Source: Dioscorea cayenensis subsp. rotundata
Taxonomy: Eukaryota; Streptophyta; Magnoliopsida; Dioscoreales; Dioscoreaceae
DNA length: 64,000 nt
Direction of reading: 5' to 3'
Assembly: GCF_009730915.1 (NCBI RefSeq)
Contig: NC_052496.1
Location: 1,039,875-1,103,874, forward strand
Part shown: in pieces, positions 37,001 to 50,659 of the stretch
Numbering within the stretch: the stretch's first letter is position 1
Layout of the letters: each line of letters begins with the position of its first letter
The notes under the pieces: model-generated
What the model saw: the letters and a program-made list of their open reading frames with translations, nothing else
Told to the model about the DNA's origin: nothing
The model's database searches: none
Translations under genes and position numbers: made by a program

Positions 37001-40000
37001 AATTTTATGATCATCAATGCATGACGATATATATATATATATATATATATGGAAGCACTGACATGTTGCAGATCAAGTATAAAATGAGACACTTACGCTC
37101 AAGATAAGAAAGTGCTAGAGCAAAGAGACCATTGAAGACCAAGATATGTCCCAGCAATGCACCTACACCAATCCAATACCAGTACTTCTGGGGAAATAGT
37201 CCACGAGATTTCAGAACTTGAACACCTACTGTTTCTGCAGGCCTAGATAGATCAACCACCTGCAGCACAGAATGTCATGCTTCTTGGGATCAATTCATTT
37301 CACCGTGTCACAAAACCTGCATTAGATTATCTTACATGTCTCCATCTTTTTCCCAAGAACTCATTTACGGCAATAGCATTTGTTGCATACATCAATGGTG
37401 AGGACCAGTAACCCCAGATCCACCAGCCACTTATATTGTCTGCAAATTAAAGAGAAACGACATGGTCGAATAACCATTAATTAAAATCGAATGCCTTGGA
37501 GGTAAAAGAGTTAAAACTTCTTGATGGTTTGAGTTGAGAAGCATGAATGAATGTGCTTTGAGGACAACATCAAGTTCATACCCCGAGATAGAAGGAATCC
37601 ACCCAGGGCAACAAGGACGAGCTGTGCAAAAGCTCCAAATATTGATGCAGAGACCATCTCCCTTCCCAAAACGGCAAGGAGCCGAAAGAGTCCAAAAGCC
37701 ATTTGGCTAAGCAGAGTAAATAGAAGAAATTGCCTTAACATTCTGCAGTGATAGAATTTAGAGGTCAGTAACTTACTACTCTAAAATAGCAAAAATGACA
37801 AAAAGTCACACATGATTATCATCAAGAAATTCACCTTTCTGTGCTTGGATCAAATCCAACAACATAGTATGTCATTGCAGTCCAAACAGCACATTCCACA
37901 AATGATATAGGAATTTTGAGTAGCCATGCAGGCAGTGCATATGCCCATGCTGGATACAAGTGGAGGTCTCTTTGCTTGAAGAAGATGGGAAGTTTCTTGA
38001 TGCTCATTGGAAGCTCCGCGATTCCATTGAAGAAATGTGTGAGTAGGCCAATAAACAAAACACCCAAATAAACGAATCCATCTTCTACTGTTTCATGGGG
38101 CATCTTGGTACGCAAATAGACAGTCATTGTCACAAAAGCAAGCGTGACAAGCTGGAAAGAAGAAAGACATGCAAGATCAGGAAACCAGAAGGTATTAGAC
38201 TACTAAAACCAATTACCCTTTTAAACTAGAATGATAGATTCATAAGTACTTAATGTACAACTCTTAAAATTCTATGTTTATTCACTGGAGCTTGGTTATT
38301 TATGCAGATATATCGCTCTTGAAATTAGATGAGAAAGAACTCACTTGCATGAGTTTGAATATGTAAACAAATGCGTTCCTCTTCATTAGTAGAAACTCCC
38401 TCCACATACAGGCCTTAAGTAATTCCATCTTGCTAACACCATACTTTGAGGTTGTTAAAGCTGCAGGGTGGTTCTTGCTCTTGTCAAATGGAGTGCTGAG
38501 TTCTTCTTGAAGTGATTGACCGACATGGAAAGATTTATATGCTTCTGCAAATTCCCTCACTGATATAAAGCTGTAAGCTTCATCTCTACACCAGTATTGT
38601 TGCTGATCTTTTTTTGATGTTACCTGTTGATGATGTAGACAACAGTTTACAGTTTCACACCAACAACAATTTTGAACTGATCAAAAGAATGCTTTCTGAC
38701 TAGTTGTGAAGCTGCTTGCTTACCTCTTGCAAGAAATCAGCTATTCCTTTTCTCTCAGGACATCTGAAGCCCATTGATTCAAAGAACTCAATGACATTCT
38801 CCCTTGGGCCCTGATACACAATCCGTCCATCCGAGAGGAGGATGATGTCGTCGAAAAGCTCGTAAGTTTCAGGTGCTGGTTGAAGCAGTGAGATTACTGC
38901 CGTGCCACCAAGTATATGAACAGACTGCCTAATTGAGTTAATTATCTGGAATGTAGTAGAACTGTCCAGGCCAGTTGATATCTCATCCATGAACAATGCC
39001 TTTGCTGGTCCAACAAGCATCTCACCTGGGCAAACAACCAAAATAATTATACTGACATCATCAAAATTCAATCTTTGATAAATCAGTGTGTGGCAACAAC
39101 TTAAAAGGCCACAAGTTCAGAATGATCCTCTCCATTGTTACCCGTGGTCACACGCTTCCTCTGTCCTCCGGAGATGCCTCTTACCATTGCATCTCCAACC
39201 ATGGTATCAGCACAAATTTCAAGACCTAGAATCTGTTATTATGTGAATGGAAATTAACTGTAAGATAGTTTGTTTGCAAGCTATAATATGTTCTTCTGTT
39301 AAAATAGAATTGGTCAATATGCAATTGCAAGCGTATAAAGGTCAGACCTTCAAGATATAGTCTGTCACAACATCCTCCTGTCCTTTAAGTGATGAAGCCT
39401 AAAAGAGAACAATGAATCACATGCATGGAATACACAGCAGGAATTGAGAAAGGGATAATTTGTTTTTTGAAGAGTTGATTTGTATTTTGGAAGCATTTCT
39501 AAAGCAAGCGATGAGAATATTTAAATTTGCTTTGACTGGGTATGAGAAGCTCAAATGTCACTGCTCACCTTCATAAAAAGATCAATTTCTTGGTCAGGCG
39601 TGATGTTTGCAGCCTTCTCCCTTTTGAAAAGCTCCATCAACATCTTTGTCGAGTTCCGAGGCAATTGCCACCCCAACAGCCAGATAAATAAAATATTCAA
39701 ATTAAAAAATATGTAGAGAAGAAGAAAGCCTACTGTCTACTGACAGATAGATAGATACATAGATGGAGAGAGAGAGAGAGAGCATATGCATCTGCATCTC
39801 TAAAACCTACCTTAACGAGTTCCAATGCCTTGGCATCTTGCAGAAAAAGCAAGGGTTTCTCTAACAGTCATTTGCCCTAGATGCACATCATGCTGGCTAA
39901 TGTATGCAGAGGTCCTTTGAGGGACAAATTCATTCATCTCATGCCCATTATAGCTCACTCTGCCACAAACCTGCAGTTATAGCCTTGTTCATCCTCTAAT

Positions 40001-41114
40001 GAAACATTTTTCTATTTATAACAGTGGATAAAAATGGATAAATAGATAAATGGCATGCATTAATTAAACAAAGAAGGAATATTTCTGCATTTTGCTATGA
40101 CCAAAAGAAGACAGATATTTGTTATATTCTTGTCTAATCCAATTTTTTTTTCCATCTCTTCAATTCATGCCTAAACAAACACAGCAATAAATGATAATTT
40201 TTCTATAACAGCAACAAGAAAACAATAGGAACAAACTGCTGCACTTGCCTTCAGTGATGAATCAAGTTTCCCAGCCATGGCTAATAACAAGGTAGTCTTT
40301 CCTGATCCTGGGGGCCTAGCAGCAGAGTCATCCTACAAAGGACACACTGTTTGTATCATAAAGTGGGGGTGGGGGGAAGAAAAAAAAGAAAAAGATAAAA
40401 ATAAATTCTTGGATTAATTAACTTGTACTTGCTGTATAGCATACCTGCAAGGCTTAACAATTCCACTGATGTCTTGGAGAACAGAAATGGGTTTCTTTCT
40501 ACTTGGGATTATATAAAGGTTATGCAAAACCTCCTGCAATATATATTAGCAGAATTCCAAGTAAAAACAGAACACTACTTTTTAACTCATTTGTGTTTTT
40601 TAGAGGAAAATAGAAACACACACAAGCTTTTAGATACCTCAATCTTGTTACCAAAAAAATTCAGGACTGTTGGAACACCTCTGCTTCCCACATAAGCTTC
40701 TGCAGTTACATTCAAATTCTCAACCTGGACTTCAATTGTTGGTGGCTCATTCTCCACACTAATTAAGAAGAAAGACCAACGAACAAGATCATCATTTCAA
40801 TACAAAAAAAAAACAAGAAAACATATATACATATAACTCAAACTCAAAAAATACCGTTCCATTCTGTTCTTGAGCTTCAACAAGAACTTCTCATTGTCCT
40901 CCTCAGCCACTCTAACCAACCTCTCAATCAAACTCCTCCTATCATTCAACCCAAGGCTCCGGATATCAACCTCTATGATCTCTCCTTCTTTTCCAGTGAG
41001 TATTCCTCTTCGTACACGATCATAAGTTGGCAGCTTCTCAAGCGCAGCCCATTTCAATGCCTCATCATCACGGAAACTCGCCTCAGAACAATCACTTCTC
41101 GCATCCATGGTCAT
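34051..41114 (-). pseudogene. Full-size PDR/ABCG transporter, gene B, NBD1 disrupted
   Basis: Same architecture as its neighbours; 24 exon equivalents: 41114-40855, 40758-40638, 40533-40445, 40332-40249, 39970-39811, 39643-39569, 39398-39348, 39232-39142, 39025-38724, 38623-38345, 38151-37835, 37742-37582, 37439-37336, 37259-37097, 36993-36892, 36796-36675, 36579-36247, 36072-35782, 35696-35613, 35522-35389, 35288-35061, 34974-34803, 34664-34410, 34308-34051. Exon 4 is one base short (84 versus 85) inside the P-loop codons. Exon 5 ends in TAA where paralogues have a Tyr or His codon. Exon 6 lacks two bases at its acceptor (75 versus 77). Everything from exon 7 on is open, and NBD2 is intact ([27 protein letters not shown]). 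The [18 protein letters not shown] block is slightly unusual. Start: ATG at 41114 or 41108. A recent pseudogene, or sequence error for the single-base loss, are the options. Confidence 0.82.
37027..37050. repeat. (TA)n microsatellite in gene B intron 14
   Basis: Dinucleotide run between exon 14 and exon 15 of the PDR gene B. Confidence 0.85.
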
Positions 41115-42056
41115 ACAGAGCTTTTCCTCCTCTACTTCTTCTCGGTCTTCAAACTCATGCAAAGCTTGCCATGCAAATGAGGTGGGGAAATGAAGTCATG
41201 GAACTTTGTGATTGAGAAGATTATATGTTGTGAGAGTACTATACTTTGGAGAAAGAGTCATCATATTTATGGCGGGTTCCAGGATGGTTTGTTGGAATGG
41301 TAGCATAGAGACCGTCCCTGTCTGGTTTGGATGTGTTTCATTTTCATTTGGTTTTATTTTTTTCCTTTTAATTTTAGTTTAAGTACTTAGAAGTCTTGCA
41401 TTGTTTTCTAGATCTGTCGATTATATGTAGGTAAATGGCGTGTTTGTGTATCTCTGAGTGCATATGGTGGGATTTGGTTTCTGATACGATGACATTGTTG
41501 TTGGAGAAGTCTAATCTCCACATGGATCTACTTACTCTTGGAGGTGTATAATTAATATTTATTAATATTATTAATATTATTATCATCATTATAATATTTT
41601 TATTAAACTAATATTTTTTAAGCAATTGTGCTTGTGCAGAGCCATCCCCCCTTGGCTTGTGGTGCCTAGCTTTGTGGTGACTCTTTTGTGTTTTTTCTAT
41701 TCCAGAGTCCAGCCTGGGGACACTCACATTGGATTTGTAAGTAAATCCTAATAAGGGTTGCAGGGATTTTTTGCCTGGTTGTGTTGGGGGCATTTGAGAT
41801 GGTAATAATAGAAGTTATACAAAGTTGTACGATATGAACTTTTATTTCATTTAGAAAAGAATAATCTCATACATTCTCAATAGCGTATATATATAATACA
41901 AAGAAATGGTTACAAGAATCACACCAACAAAATTAAAAATAAAAATAAAAATAAAAATAAAATAAAGATATGTCTTTCCAATCTACAAGACTTATACGGG
42001 TGAACAGGGTTGTAATTACTGCTCTTCACAAACTAGTTTGACTGCAGTAAATGCAC
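41115..42056. other. Short spacer between PDR genes B and C
   Basis: Under 1 kb. It holds the upstream region of gene B and the 3' UTR side of gene C, with an AT-rich stretch (41550-41620) and an (AAATA)n run near 41936-41963. No gene is seen. Confidence 0.5.
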
Positions 42057-45000
42057 TCATCTCCTTTGGAAGTTGAGCGTTCTGATGGCCAAGGAAAACA
42101 GGACAGCAAAGAGCAAGGTAAATACAACAACCATCACAGCTACCACACCCAAGAAGTCGTGTCGGAACCCAAAGTAGCTCTTTAGGAACTGGTTCACTCT
42201 GATATCGCTATTTTCAAAGGTGGTAGTAAGATCTCCAAATTGTGAAGCAACCAGTCCATATAAAGTCCAGGAAACTGGGCATGCCCAGAAGTACCATCTC
42301 CACCAAACTGGCATCCTCTGTGTAGTAGAGATGGATAAATCAGTATATTTTTATATCCAACTATGAAACCAAATCTACAGATTTAATCATGTAGCTCTGA
42401 AAAAGCAAAAAGAACAACAAAAATTAAACATTGAACTTACAGGTCTTGGGATGATGAAGCCAGAGAAGAGGTTCCAAATTCCATAGAATGCAGAGGAAAC
42501 AATGGAGGCTACGTTGTAGTTTGGTGTCAAGCCCACTGCCATCATGCCGTAGAATGTAAAGTACAGCAATGTGAAATACATGAAGAACAGATACCAAAAG
42601 AACTTGGCAGCAGTCCATTCGAATCCTATCATTGCATATACTAGAATTCCATATACGGATGCTTGGACGAAGACGTAGGGAAACTCAATTGCAACCTGTT
42701 GATAGAATAGAAGATAATATGAATGATTAATAACAGCATGCAACATGACAGAATTGGAGATGCTGGTTTTAGAGTAGAAACCTGTCCGAATGCATATGGT
42801 AGTGCCGAGTACATCCCAGCAGCTTTTTCTCTGTAGAAGACTGTGCGTTCAACTGAGACAACTGGCTGCACGGATGCAGAATTAGCGACTCCTAGAAACA
42901 AGACGGAAGCATACATGGAACCCATTGCATTTATTAGATCCTGTTGCTTCCCCCTGCAATTTGATATTGAATCATCAGAGAACTTTGTCAGCATTGGAGC
43001 AAGTTGATTTTCTAAAGAAATTACATCTGCCTCTTTAAATGATGAATAAGTAGGCTTAGAGTTTCGATGATGGCTTACGTTTTTTTGCCCATGTCCCAAA
43101 AGACGGTTCCAAATACCAAAGCTATGATCAATGTGAAGAAAAATCTGACTGCAGTGTATGCAGGATTCCTCCAATATGACAAGCGTTGTTTCCACAGACA
43201 TGCAAGGCACTGCATTATGAAGGGCTGTGAGTACTTGGTTGGGAAATGGAGATCACTTGAGCCCGGAGGAGGTATGCTCAGCTCTTTAATCAAAGCTTTG
43301 TTCCTCCTGCAATTGAAGAATATATATATGCCTTTAGTATTTATATTCATATAGTCTGGAATGTGAAACATCTTGAGGAGCTAAAATTAGCGGCTACTCA
43401 CTGAAATAATTCTGAGTTCTTGTAAACATCAGTAAAATTGACACCTAGTATCTCCTCCTGTGCTTGTGTGGTTACTTCCAACATCCATGTAGCTGGATTA
43501 TAACCGTCTTTTATCTTGCTCACCCCTTCAATACCCTAGAGCAACAAACAGCCAAACTAGGTGTGTTATAAACTGCTTGAGAGAATTAATCTATGAAAAG
43601 TTCAACCTCTATCATACGTTCATGTTTCCTTACCTCAAAATACTCAATTAGATGACAAGAATGGCGCCCAAGCGGACCTACATAAATCTCTTGTCCTCCT
43701 CTCTTCATTAGGAAAAGCTGCAGACATAAGGAGCATTAGAATCATGCAAATTCAAATTACTGGTTCTCCAGGATGGACATTGCTACTCATTGGTCACCAC
43801 AAGAAGCAATAGTACATAAACAAGAAAAAGCCTCACCTCATCAAAAGCTTCAAATATGTCAATGCTAGGCTGGTGAATAGTACATACAACAGTTCTTCCA
43901 GTGTCGACAGTGTTCCTCACGGTTCTCATAACAATTGCTGCAGCTCTTGCATCAAGTCCAGAAGTAGGTTCATCCATGAATATAATTGAGGGATTAGCAA
44001 CAAGCTCAACCGCGATGGTCAACCTTTTGCGCTGCTCTGTTGATAGCCCATTTACGCCAGGTAATCCAACCAAGGCTTCCTTCAGTGGTGTTAGCTCCAC
44101 TAGCTCCATGACCTCGTCAATGAACATCTGCACCCAATAGTTTTACTGGTCAGTTTACACATTGACAGTGTGGACACACCACAAAGGTTGTTTCACGTCA
44201 CTAAGCACTACCTTTCCGGTTTTAGAATCAACTTCAGCGGGAAGCCTAAGCCATGCAGAGTATACAAGAGACTCATAAACTGTGACATAGGGAGAGTGAA
44301 TATCGTTCTGTTCACAGTATCCTGATATGCGAGCGAACGTTTCTTGCTTCTTTGGATAGCCTGATACAGTAATGTTTCCTTCAATGTATCCACCGGTTTT
44401 TCTGCCAGCCAACACATCCATCAGAGTTGTCTTGCCAGCTCCACTGACACCCATCAAAGCAGTGAGCACCCCTGGCCTGAAAGATCCGCTTACACCCTTC
44501 AAGAGCTCCAATTTGTCTTCCACAATGCCTTCTGCTTTCATTTCCTATTGAGTTTTTGGCAATGAAGTCATTAGTCTTTATTCTGAGAAACAATTATGCC
44601 ATAGAAATCCTAATTGAATGCAACTGTCAAGCAGACTGCTATGTGAAAAGAAGTTACCTCTGGCATGTCAACAGAGTATCTTATTTCATCAAATGTTATT
44701 GATTGTGGTGTGAATGGAAGGACCATTCCTTTCTTGTTTGCATTGGAATCAATGTCTGTGGGGGACGAGGTTTGCCTTGTTGAGTTATTAACTATACCTG
44801 TAGTCATAAAGACACTTGAATCAGATCAAGCAACCAAGAAATAAAAACAAACTAAGGAGCTACATAGATTTGCACAGCTTACTTCCAGATGCAGAGGTGT
44901 TTCCAGAGCGCCTTCCTCTGGATGATAGTTCAATCATCTCACCAGTTAAATTTAAGTGTTTCTCTTTCAGTGTCTCCTCTGATATAGACTGTTGGTTTTT

Positions 45001-48000
45001 CCCGAGAGCTGCGAGTGTTAGACAGATTGATTATGAGTAACCATGTTCAATTTTTGCACTTTGATTTATGCCTATAAGAAAATTTTATGCCTAAGCAGTA
45101 ATAAGACCACTCACGTTTGAGAAAGTCGAGAGCCATGGTAAAAAAAGCATTGAATAACACCACATAGCCAAGCAATGCAGCGAAACCAATCCAGTACCAT
45201 TTTGCCTCAGTAAACATTCCACGAGATTCTAGGACTTCCACTCCCAGTGCCTTTGATGATCCATTAAGGACCTGCAACAAAATATAAGAAGACATGCATG
45301 AGCTAATTTTCTCTAGCAAGCCACTGTGATTCTTATGTTTCTTACTTTGCTCCAACTGTGTCCAAGGAATTCATTTGTGGAAATTGCATTCTGGGCATAC
45401 ATCAGTGGTGATACCCAGTAACCCCAAATCCACCACTTCTTGATATTATCTGTCAAAGAGACAAGTGATGAGGATTTAGCCTATAGAAAGCAGTAATTTT
45501 AGCCATATAGTGGATTTAAACATAGTACTGCTTGGGAAATCTACTCTAACATAGCAAGTTATAATGCATACCATGCTTGAGGATGAATCCACCCAATATT
45601 ATCATGATAAGCAAAGTGAAGGCTGATAATGTATTTGCAACAACCAGGTCTCTGCCTACAACTGAAACAAAACGGAACAAGCCTGAAGCCATCTGATTGA
45701 GGACTAGAAGCAGCAGATATTGCTTGAACAGCCTGTGAGGAGGGTAGTGTTGCTAAAGTTAGATTTGAATAAGATGCAGAGGGATGGTTTGAAATGATGC
45801 ATAGAATAGGATATGAATGTGCCAGGACGAAATATTCTCACCTTGCTGCGCTTGGATCAAATCCGATGACATAGTAATTAATGAAGACCCACACACCAAC
45901 TTCCACAAAAGAAATTGGAATTTTCAGTATCCATGATGGCAAAGCATAAGCCCATGCAGGATAGAAGAGGTAGTCTCTTTGTTTGAAGAACACAGGGAGC
46001 TTCATAATGGTTAGACCAAGTTCTGAAAAACCATTGAACATGAGCATCACAATTGAGAAGAACAGTGCCCCCAAATATATCCCTCCATCAGTTGTTGAGT
46101 CACGGTGCATGTTTGTTCGGAAGAACAATGTCATTGTGATGATTCCCATGAGCAAGAGCTGTAATCAACAATTTGAGGATATTTAGCTTTGAGGCATGGA
46201 ACATGTCACAAATTTAAGCACAGCAGTGTTGACAAAGGGAGTTCATTACTCACTTGAAAAGCCCGGAAGGCATAGACGAATGAGTTACGTTTCATCAGAA
46301 GCAGTTCTCTATCGGTGCAGGCCTTCAAAAGTTCCATCTTGCCAACTCCATATTTTGATGTTGTCAAAGCAGCCGGGTGGCTCTTACTCTTGTCAAATGG
46401 TTCAGCAAGTTCTCTTTCTAGTTTCTTGCCAACATGAAACGAGAGAAAGGCTTCTGAAAATTCTTTTACAGGCACATACCGATAAGGTTCATTATGCCTT
46501 GACCAGTATTGCTGCTGGTCTTTCCTTGATGTCACCTGATGATCCCCAAAAGAATTAGTTTTATGAACTGTGCCAAGAATTGGACATCAGAAAGAAATCC
46601 AAGTGGATTATAAAACATACTTCTTGCAAGAAGTCTGCCACGCCTTTCCTCACAGGGCATTTGAACCCCATAGATTCAAAGAACTCAAGCACATTCTCTC
46701 GGGGTCCTTGGTAAACAATCAGCCCATCTGAGAGAAGAATTATATCATCAAACAGATCATACGTCTCAGGTGCAGGCTGGAGCAAGGAGATGACTGCTGT
46801 TCCACCAAGAATGTGAATGGACTGTCGGATAGAATTCACAATCTGGTATGTTGTTGAACTATCTAAACCAGTGGAAATCTCATCCATGAAAAGTGCTCGT
46901 GCTGGTCCAACAACCATCTCACCTGGAAAAGAATCGAAGAGCCAGAATATCAGCATGGAGGAAATAGAACCCCACCAACATATTGAAGAATGCAAGCATA
47001 TGAATGTTAGTCCATCAGCCTTGGCAAGTGTTTGTGATACCTGTCGTGACACGCTTCTTTTGGCCTCCAGATATACCCCTCAGCATCTCATCTCCTACCA
47101 TGGTATCAGCACATATATCTAACCCCAAAAGCTGTAACCATTTTCACATTTAGATAAGAAAATAATTGGATGCAAGGAGTAACATCTTGAAGAATATCAC
47201 ATATACACATACCTTGAGTGTATAATCCGTGATGACACTTGTTTCTTGTCCTTCCATAGCAGCTGCCTGCAGAAGCAGCAACAATATTTTCATGACCAAC
47301 CATCTTTGATTAAATCCAAGACAGCGAATAAAATCTCAAGCATTAACACAAATCAGAATTCCAACAACAAGACTTGCTGCTGATAAAACTCTGAACTTAC
47401 CTTCATGAAAACATCAAGATCAGGGTCTGGCTTGATATTCGCTTCCTTCTCCCTTCTTGATAGCTCTGTTAGCATATCTGTACATTGTTGCAGAAATGAT
47501 TAATTCCCATCTTAACTGGTAGAGAATCACAGATAACAAACCCGAACTCAATTAGGTCAGGTGACACTCACCATAACGAGTGCCTACTCCTTGACATCTC
47601 GCAGAGAATGCTAAGGTTTCCCTCACTGTCATCTCTCCTATATGAAGATCATGTTGGCCGATATATGCTGCTGTCCTCTGAGCCACAAACTCATGCATTC
47701 CATGGCCATTATAAGTCACCTTTCCAGTTACCTGTTCCCATTGCACAAGTTGCACATGAAGCTCCAATTCACCAACAAACAAGAGGATTTTGAAACTTAG
47801 GAATAAAATCTACAAAAAGTGAGAAGCTATTGACCTTGAGTTCAGAGTCTAGCTTTCCAGCCAGAGCCAACAACAATGTGGTTTTTCCTGAGCCTGGAGG
47901 ACCCAGGAGCAATGTCATTCTACGAGGTTTGATAATTCCACTAACATCATTAAGGATGTTGATCGACCTTTTCTTGTTTGGCAATACATGGAGGAAATTG

Positions 48001-48737
48001 AGAAGTGCCTTCAAATTAACACAGCAAAATCAAAATCAAAACAAAATAATAAAAAAATAAATTAAATAAATTAAAATTTTCAAGCAGATAACTACTACAT
48101 GTAAAGCGATCCCCAAACATTAGTTTCTAAAATCAAGACATTTAAAAAAATTTATGCATAACATAACAATGTTGTGATTACCTCCACTGCGTTGAGCGCG
48201 AAATTGATGGCCGATGGCAATCCTCTGTTTCCCACATAAGCTTCTGCATCAATGCTGAGGTGCTCATAGCGCACTTCAATTGTTGGCAAATCAAGCCCCA
48301 CTCTATAAACATCAAAGATAAACAAATTTACAATCAACAACAACAACAACAAAGGTTTCTAATTTGCCAATATATAAAAAAAGTTTTTTTTAAGAAAGAA
48401 AGAAAGAAATAGATTACCTATCAATCCGATCCTTGAGCTTCAACAAGAACTTTTCATTATCCTCCTCTGCGACACGAACCAATCTATCAAGCAAATGAGT
48501 TCGTTCTTGAATGCCAAGGTTGTTAACATCCACCTCCTTACGTTCTCCAGCAGCGGAAGTGAGTATACCCCTGCGAACTCTATCATAGGTTGGGAGCTTC
48601 TCAAGAGCCGCCCACTTGAGAGCTTCTTCATCATCGTCATCCCTCGATGATCTGGAGAAGATATCATCTCCTCTCCTCCAAATGGAGGAGCTATTGAGCC
48701 TCATGCTCCCAGCTCTAATTGTATCTCCAAACTCCAT
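42057..48737 (-). CDS. Full-size PDR/ABCG transporter, gene C
   Basis: ATP-driven exporter of the PDR type. Twenty-three exons: 48737-48418, 48302-48182, 48008-47835, 47731-47572, 47477-47401, 47266-47213, 47131-47041, 46922-46621, 46535-46254, 46158-45842, 45732-45572, 45449-45346, 45271-45115, 45008-44883, 44797-44658, 44544-44212, 44127-43837, 43717-43634, 43535-43402, 43306-43079, 42953-42782, 42695-42441, 42317-42057; 1448 codons, fully open. The third exon (174 nt) equals exons 3 plus 4 (89+85) of genes A and D, so one intron has been lost precisely. Motifs: [89 protein letters not shown]. The N-terminus ([18 protein letters not shown]) resembles NpPDR1/ABCG40-type proteins. The substrate is unknown. 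Confidence 0.93.
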
Positions 48738-48927
48738 TCCTCCTCCTCCTCCTCCTCTCCAAAATCTCCAATGCCTTCTAAACCTCCAACAAACAACTAA
48801 AATTAAAAATAGAGAAACAAGAAGAAGAAGTTGTTGTTGTTATTCTTGTTCTCTCAGTTTCTAAAGAGAATTTACAAACAAAATGAAGAGAAAGTTGGGT
48901 TGGTGATGTTCAAGGAAAAGAAAAGAA

Positions 48928-48940
48928 AGGCTTTAAATAG
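48928..48940 (-). promoter_or_regulatory. TATA-like element of PDR gene C
   Basis: On the minus strand CTATTTAAAG lies about 195 bp before the start codon. PDR gene D has CTATTTAA at a similar position. The assignment rests on sequence and spacing only. Confidence 0.4.
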
Positions 48941-50099
48941 AAAGAGAGAAGAAATCATCAATGGAAAGAGAAAAGGTGGCGGCTTCCAGAAATCCAACCC
49001 ACCAGCCTCGTGGGTCAAATAAGTCGGTCAGAGGTCAGCCATGTACACATGTAACTGTTGATTTATTATTCATTATTTTATTTAAGTATCTTCCTGGAAA
49101 CCCTCATAATTTACTGTGTGTTCATTATTCTGTATTATTTAATATATAATAATATAATAGTAATTATTAAATATTAAAGATGGAACGCCATGACTTGATT
49201 GATGGAAATAATTTTTTGAGACCCAGAGCCGTGAAATAATAAACAATTCGGATTATTAGGAAACGTGACATATGACTACAGACTACTACTAGAAGAAGGT
49301 AGGGTCAGGCTTGACCACATGAACAATGGGAATAATATGCTAATAAAAGAAAAATATATATATATATATATATTATATTATCATTGGGAATCTAGAAAGA
49401 GGGGTAACCCGGTAAGGAATGGAGGGCTCCTTACCTTAGCAAGTTCCAAGGTGCCTTGAAGAGCAATGTATCAGTATCGTAGAAGAAAGAGGGAAGGAAG
49501 ACTAGTCTTGGGCTTGGATGAAGAGGTACTCCTATTCTTCACTTGAGTTTTGCTTCCATATATTCTTTTTCTCATTTTCTAAATTAATTAGAGAACATTA
49601 ATTTGAAAGTAAATGATAGAAAAATGCTATCATTTTTACGTGTTAGTAAGTTGAAATACATTTATCATTCTTTGGATGTTGAATGATAATATGAGATTTA
49701 TAACCATATAGATAAATGCATTTTTTTTTCAAAAAAAAGATAATACTATTTTTCGCTTATATCATTTTGTTTGGTGTGCCGTGTGCCCAACTCTTCTTGT
49801 ATTGATCTTCATGTTATTGTTTTTTAAAGTGCATTTAATTGTTTTTTTTTTGAAAATTATTTGATTGATTGTATATTTTCATGTAAAATGTACTGCAATA
49901 TCCTATAATCCTTTTTTTTTTCCAAGCATTTGTAAAGCCGTTCTTGAATGAGTTGTCACCTAAAAGGAATGGAATGTGCTTATATATTCATAACAAATAT
50001 TGGAATTTTTGATATATTCTTTTTTAATAGACTAATGTCCCAGATATTTATAAATAGTTATATATTTTTCAACTTTGATAAATAGTCATGATCTTAATT

Positions 50100-50160
50100 A
50101 CAAAAGAAGTTAAAATCGCTTTTTTAATTTGAAGTGGTTTATCCACCTTTTAAAAAAAAA
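50100..50160 (+). mobile_element. LINE-like 3' tail
   Basis: GTGGTTTATCCAC at 50134-50146 followed by CTTTT and an A-run, the same order as at the ends of the LINE fragments at 13697 and 22368. No coding part remains that I can recognise. Confidence 0.5.
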
Positions 50161-50659
50161 AATTGGTATTTTATTTGGCAGTTGGACAATGATGATTTAT
50201 TTACTTCAACCTTAACTCAATTTATAAGAAGTGTACTCATAAATAAAAATATTATATCATCATGCTATTATTGTAATAGAGTAAGTGTGATTAACTATGT
50301 AAAAAACAATAAAGGAGTTGACCCTCTTCTTAAATATAGTTAAAAATTTAAAATGTGCATATTGAGTGATTTATCTCCAAAAGTTATTCTATATAAAATG
50401 AAAATTTCAAATTATTATCAAGCTTTTTGTGTACGAGTCCATCTTCATTCTTCAATCACAATCTCATCAATAACCTTTGAAACCTAAAATTAATAGAGCA
50501 GTCAGTGTACCATGGACAAATGACTCTCCTCTAGTAATTTTTTCCTGAAAACTATGTCTTTTGCCCACACCTGTCATTGAGTATTTATCGGGTTATTTAA
50601 TGACTTTTTACAGTTACAGCGTGTATCCCAATTTTGCTCTTCATTTTTTTTAAATTGTT

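Noticed and set aside
39811-39820. Rescue of the gene B stop codon by using the GT inside CGTTAAG as an alternative donor
   Set aside because: Exon 5 would end out of phase with exon 6, and the site is a poor donor match.
41108-41162. Extended N-terminus of PDR gene B beginning upstream at 41162
   Set aside because: The codon there is TTG, not ATG. The first in-frame ATG is at 41114.
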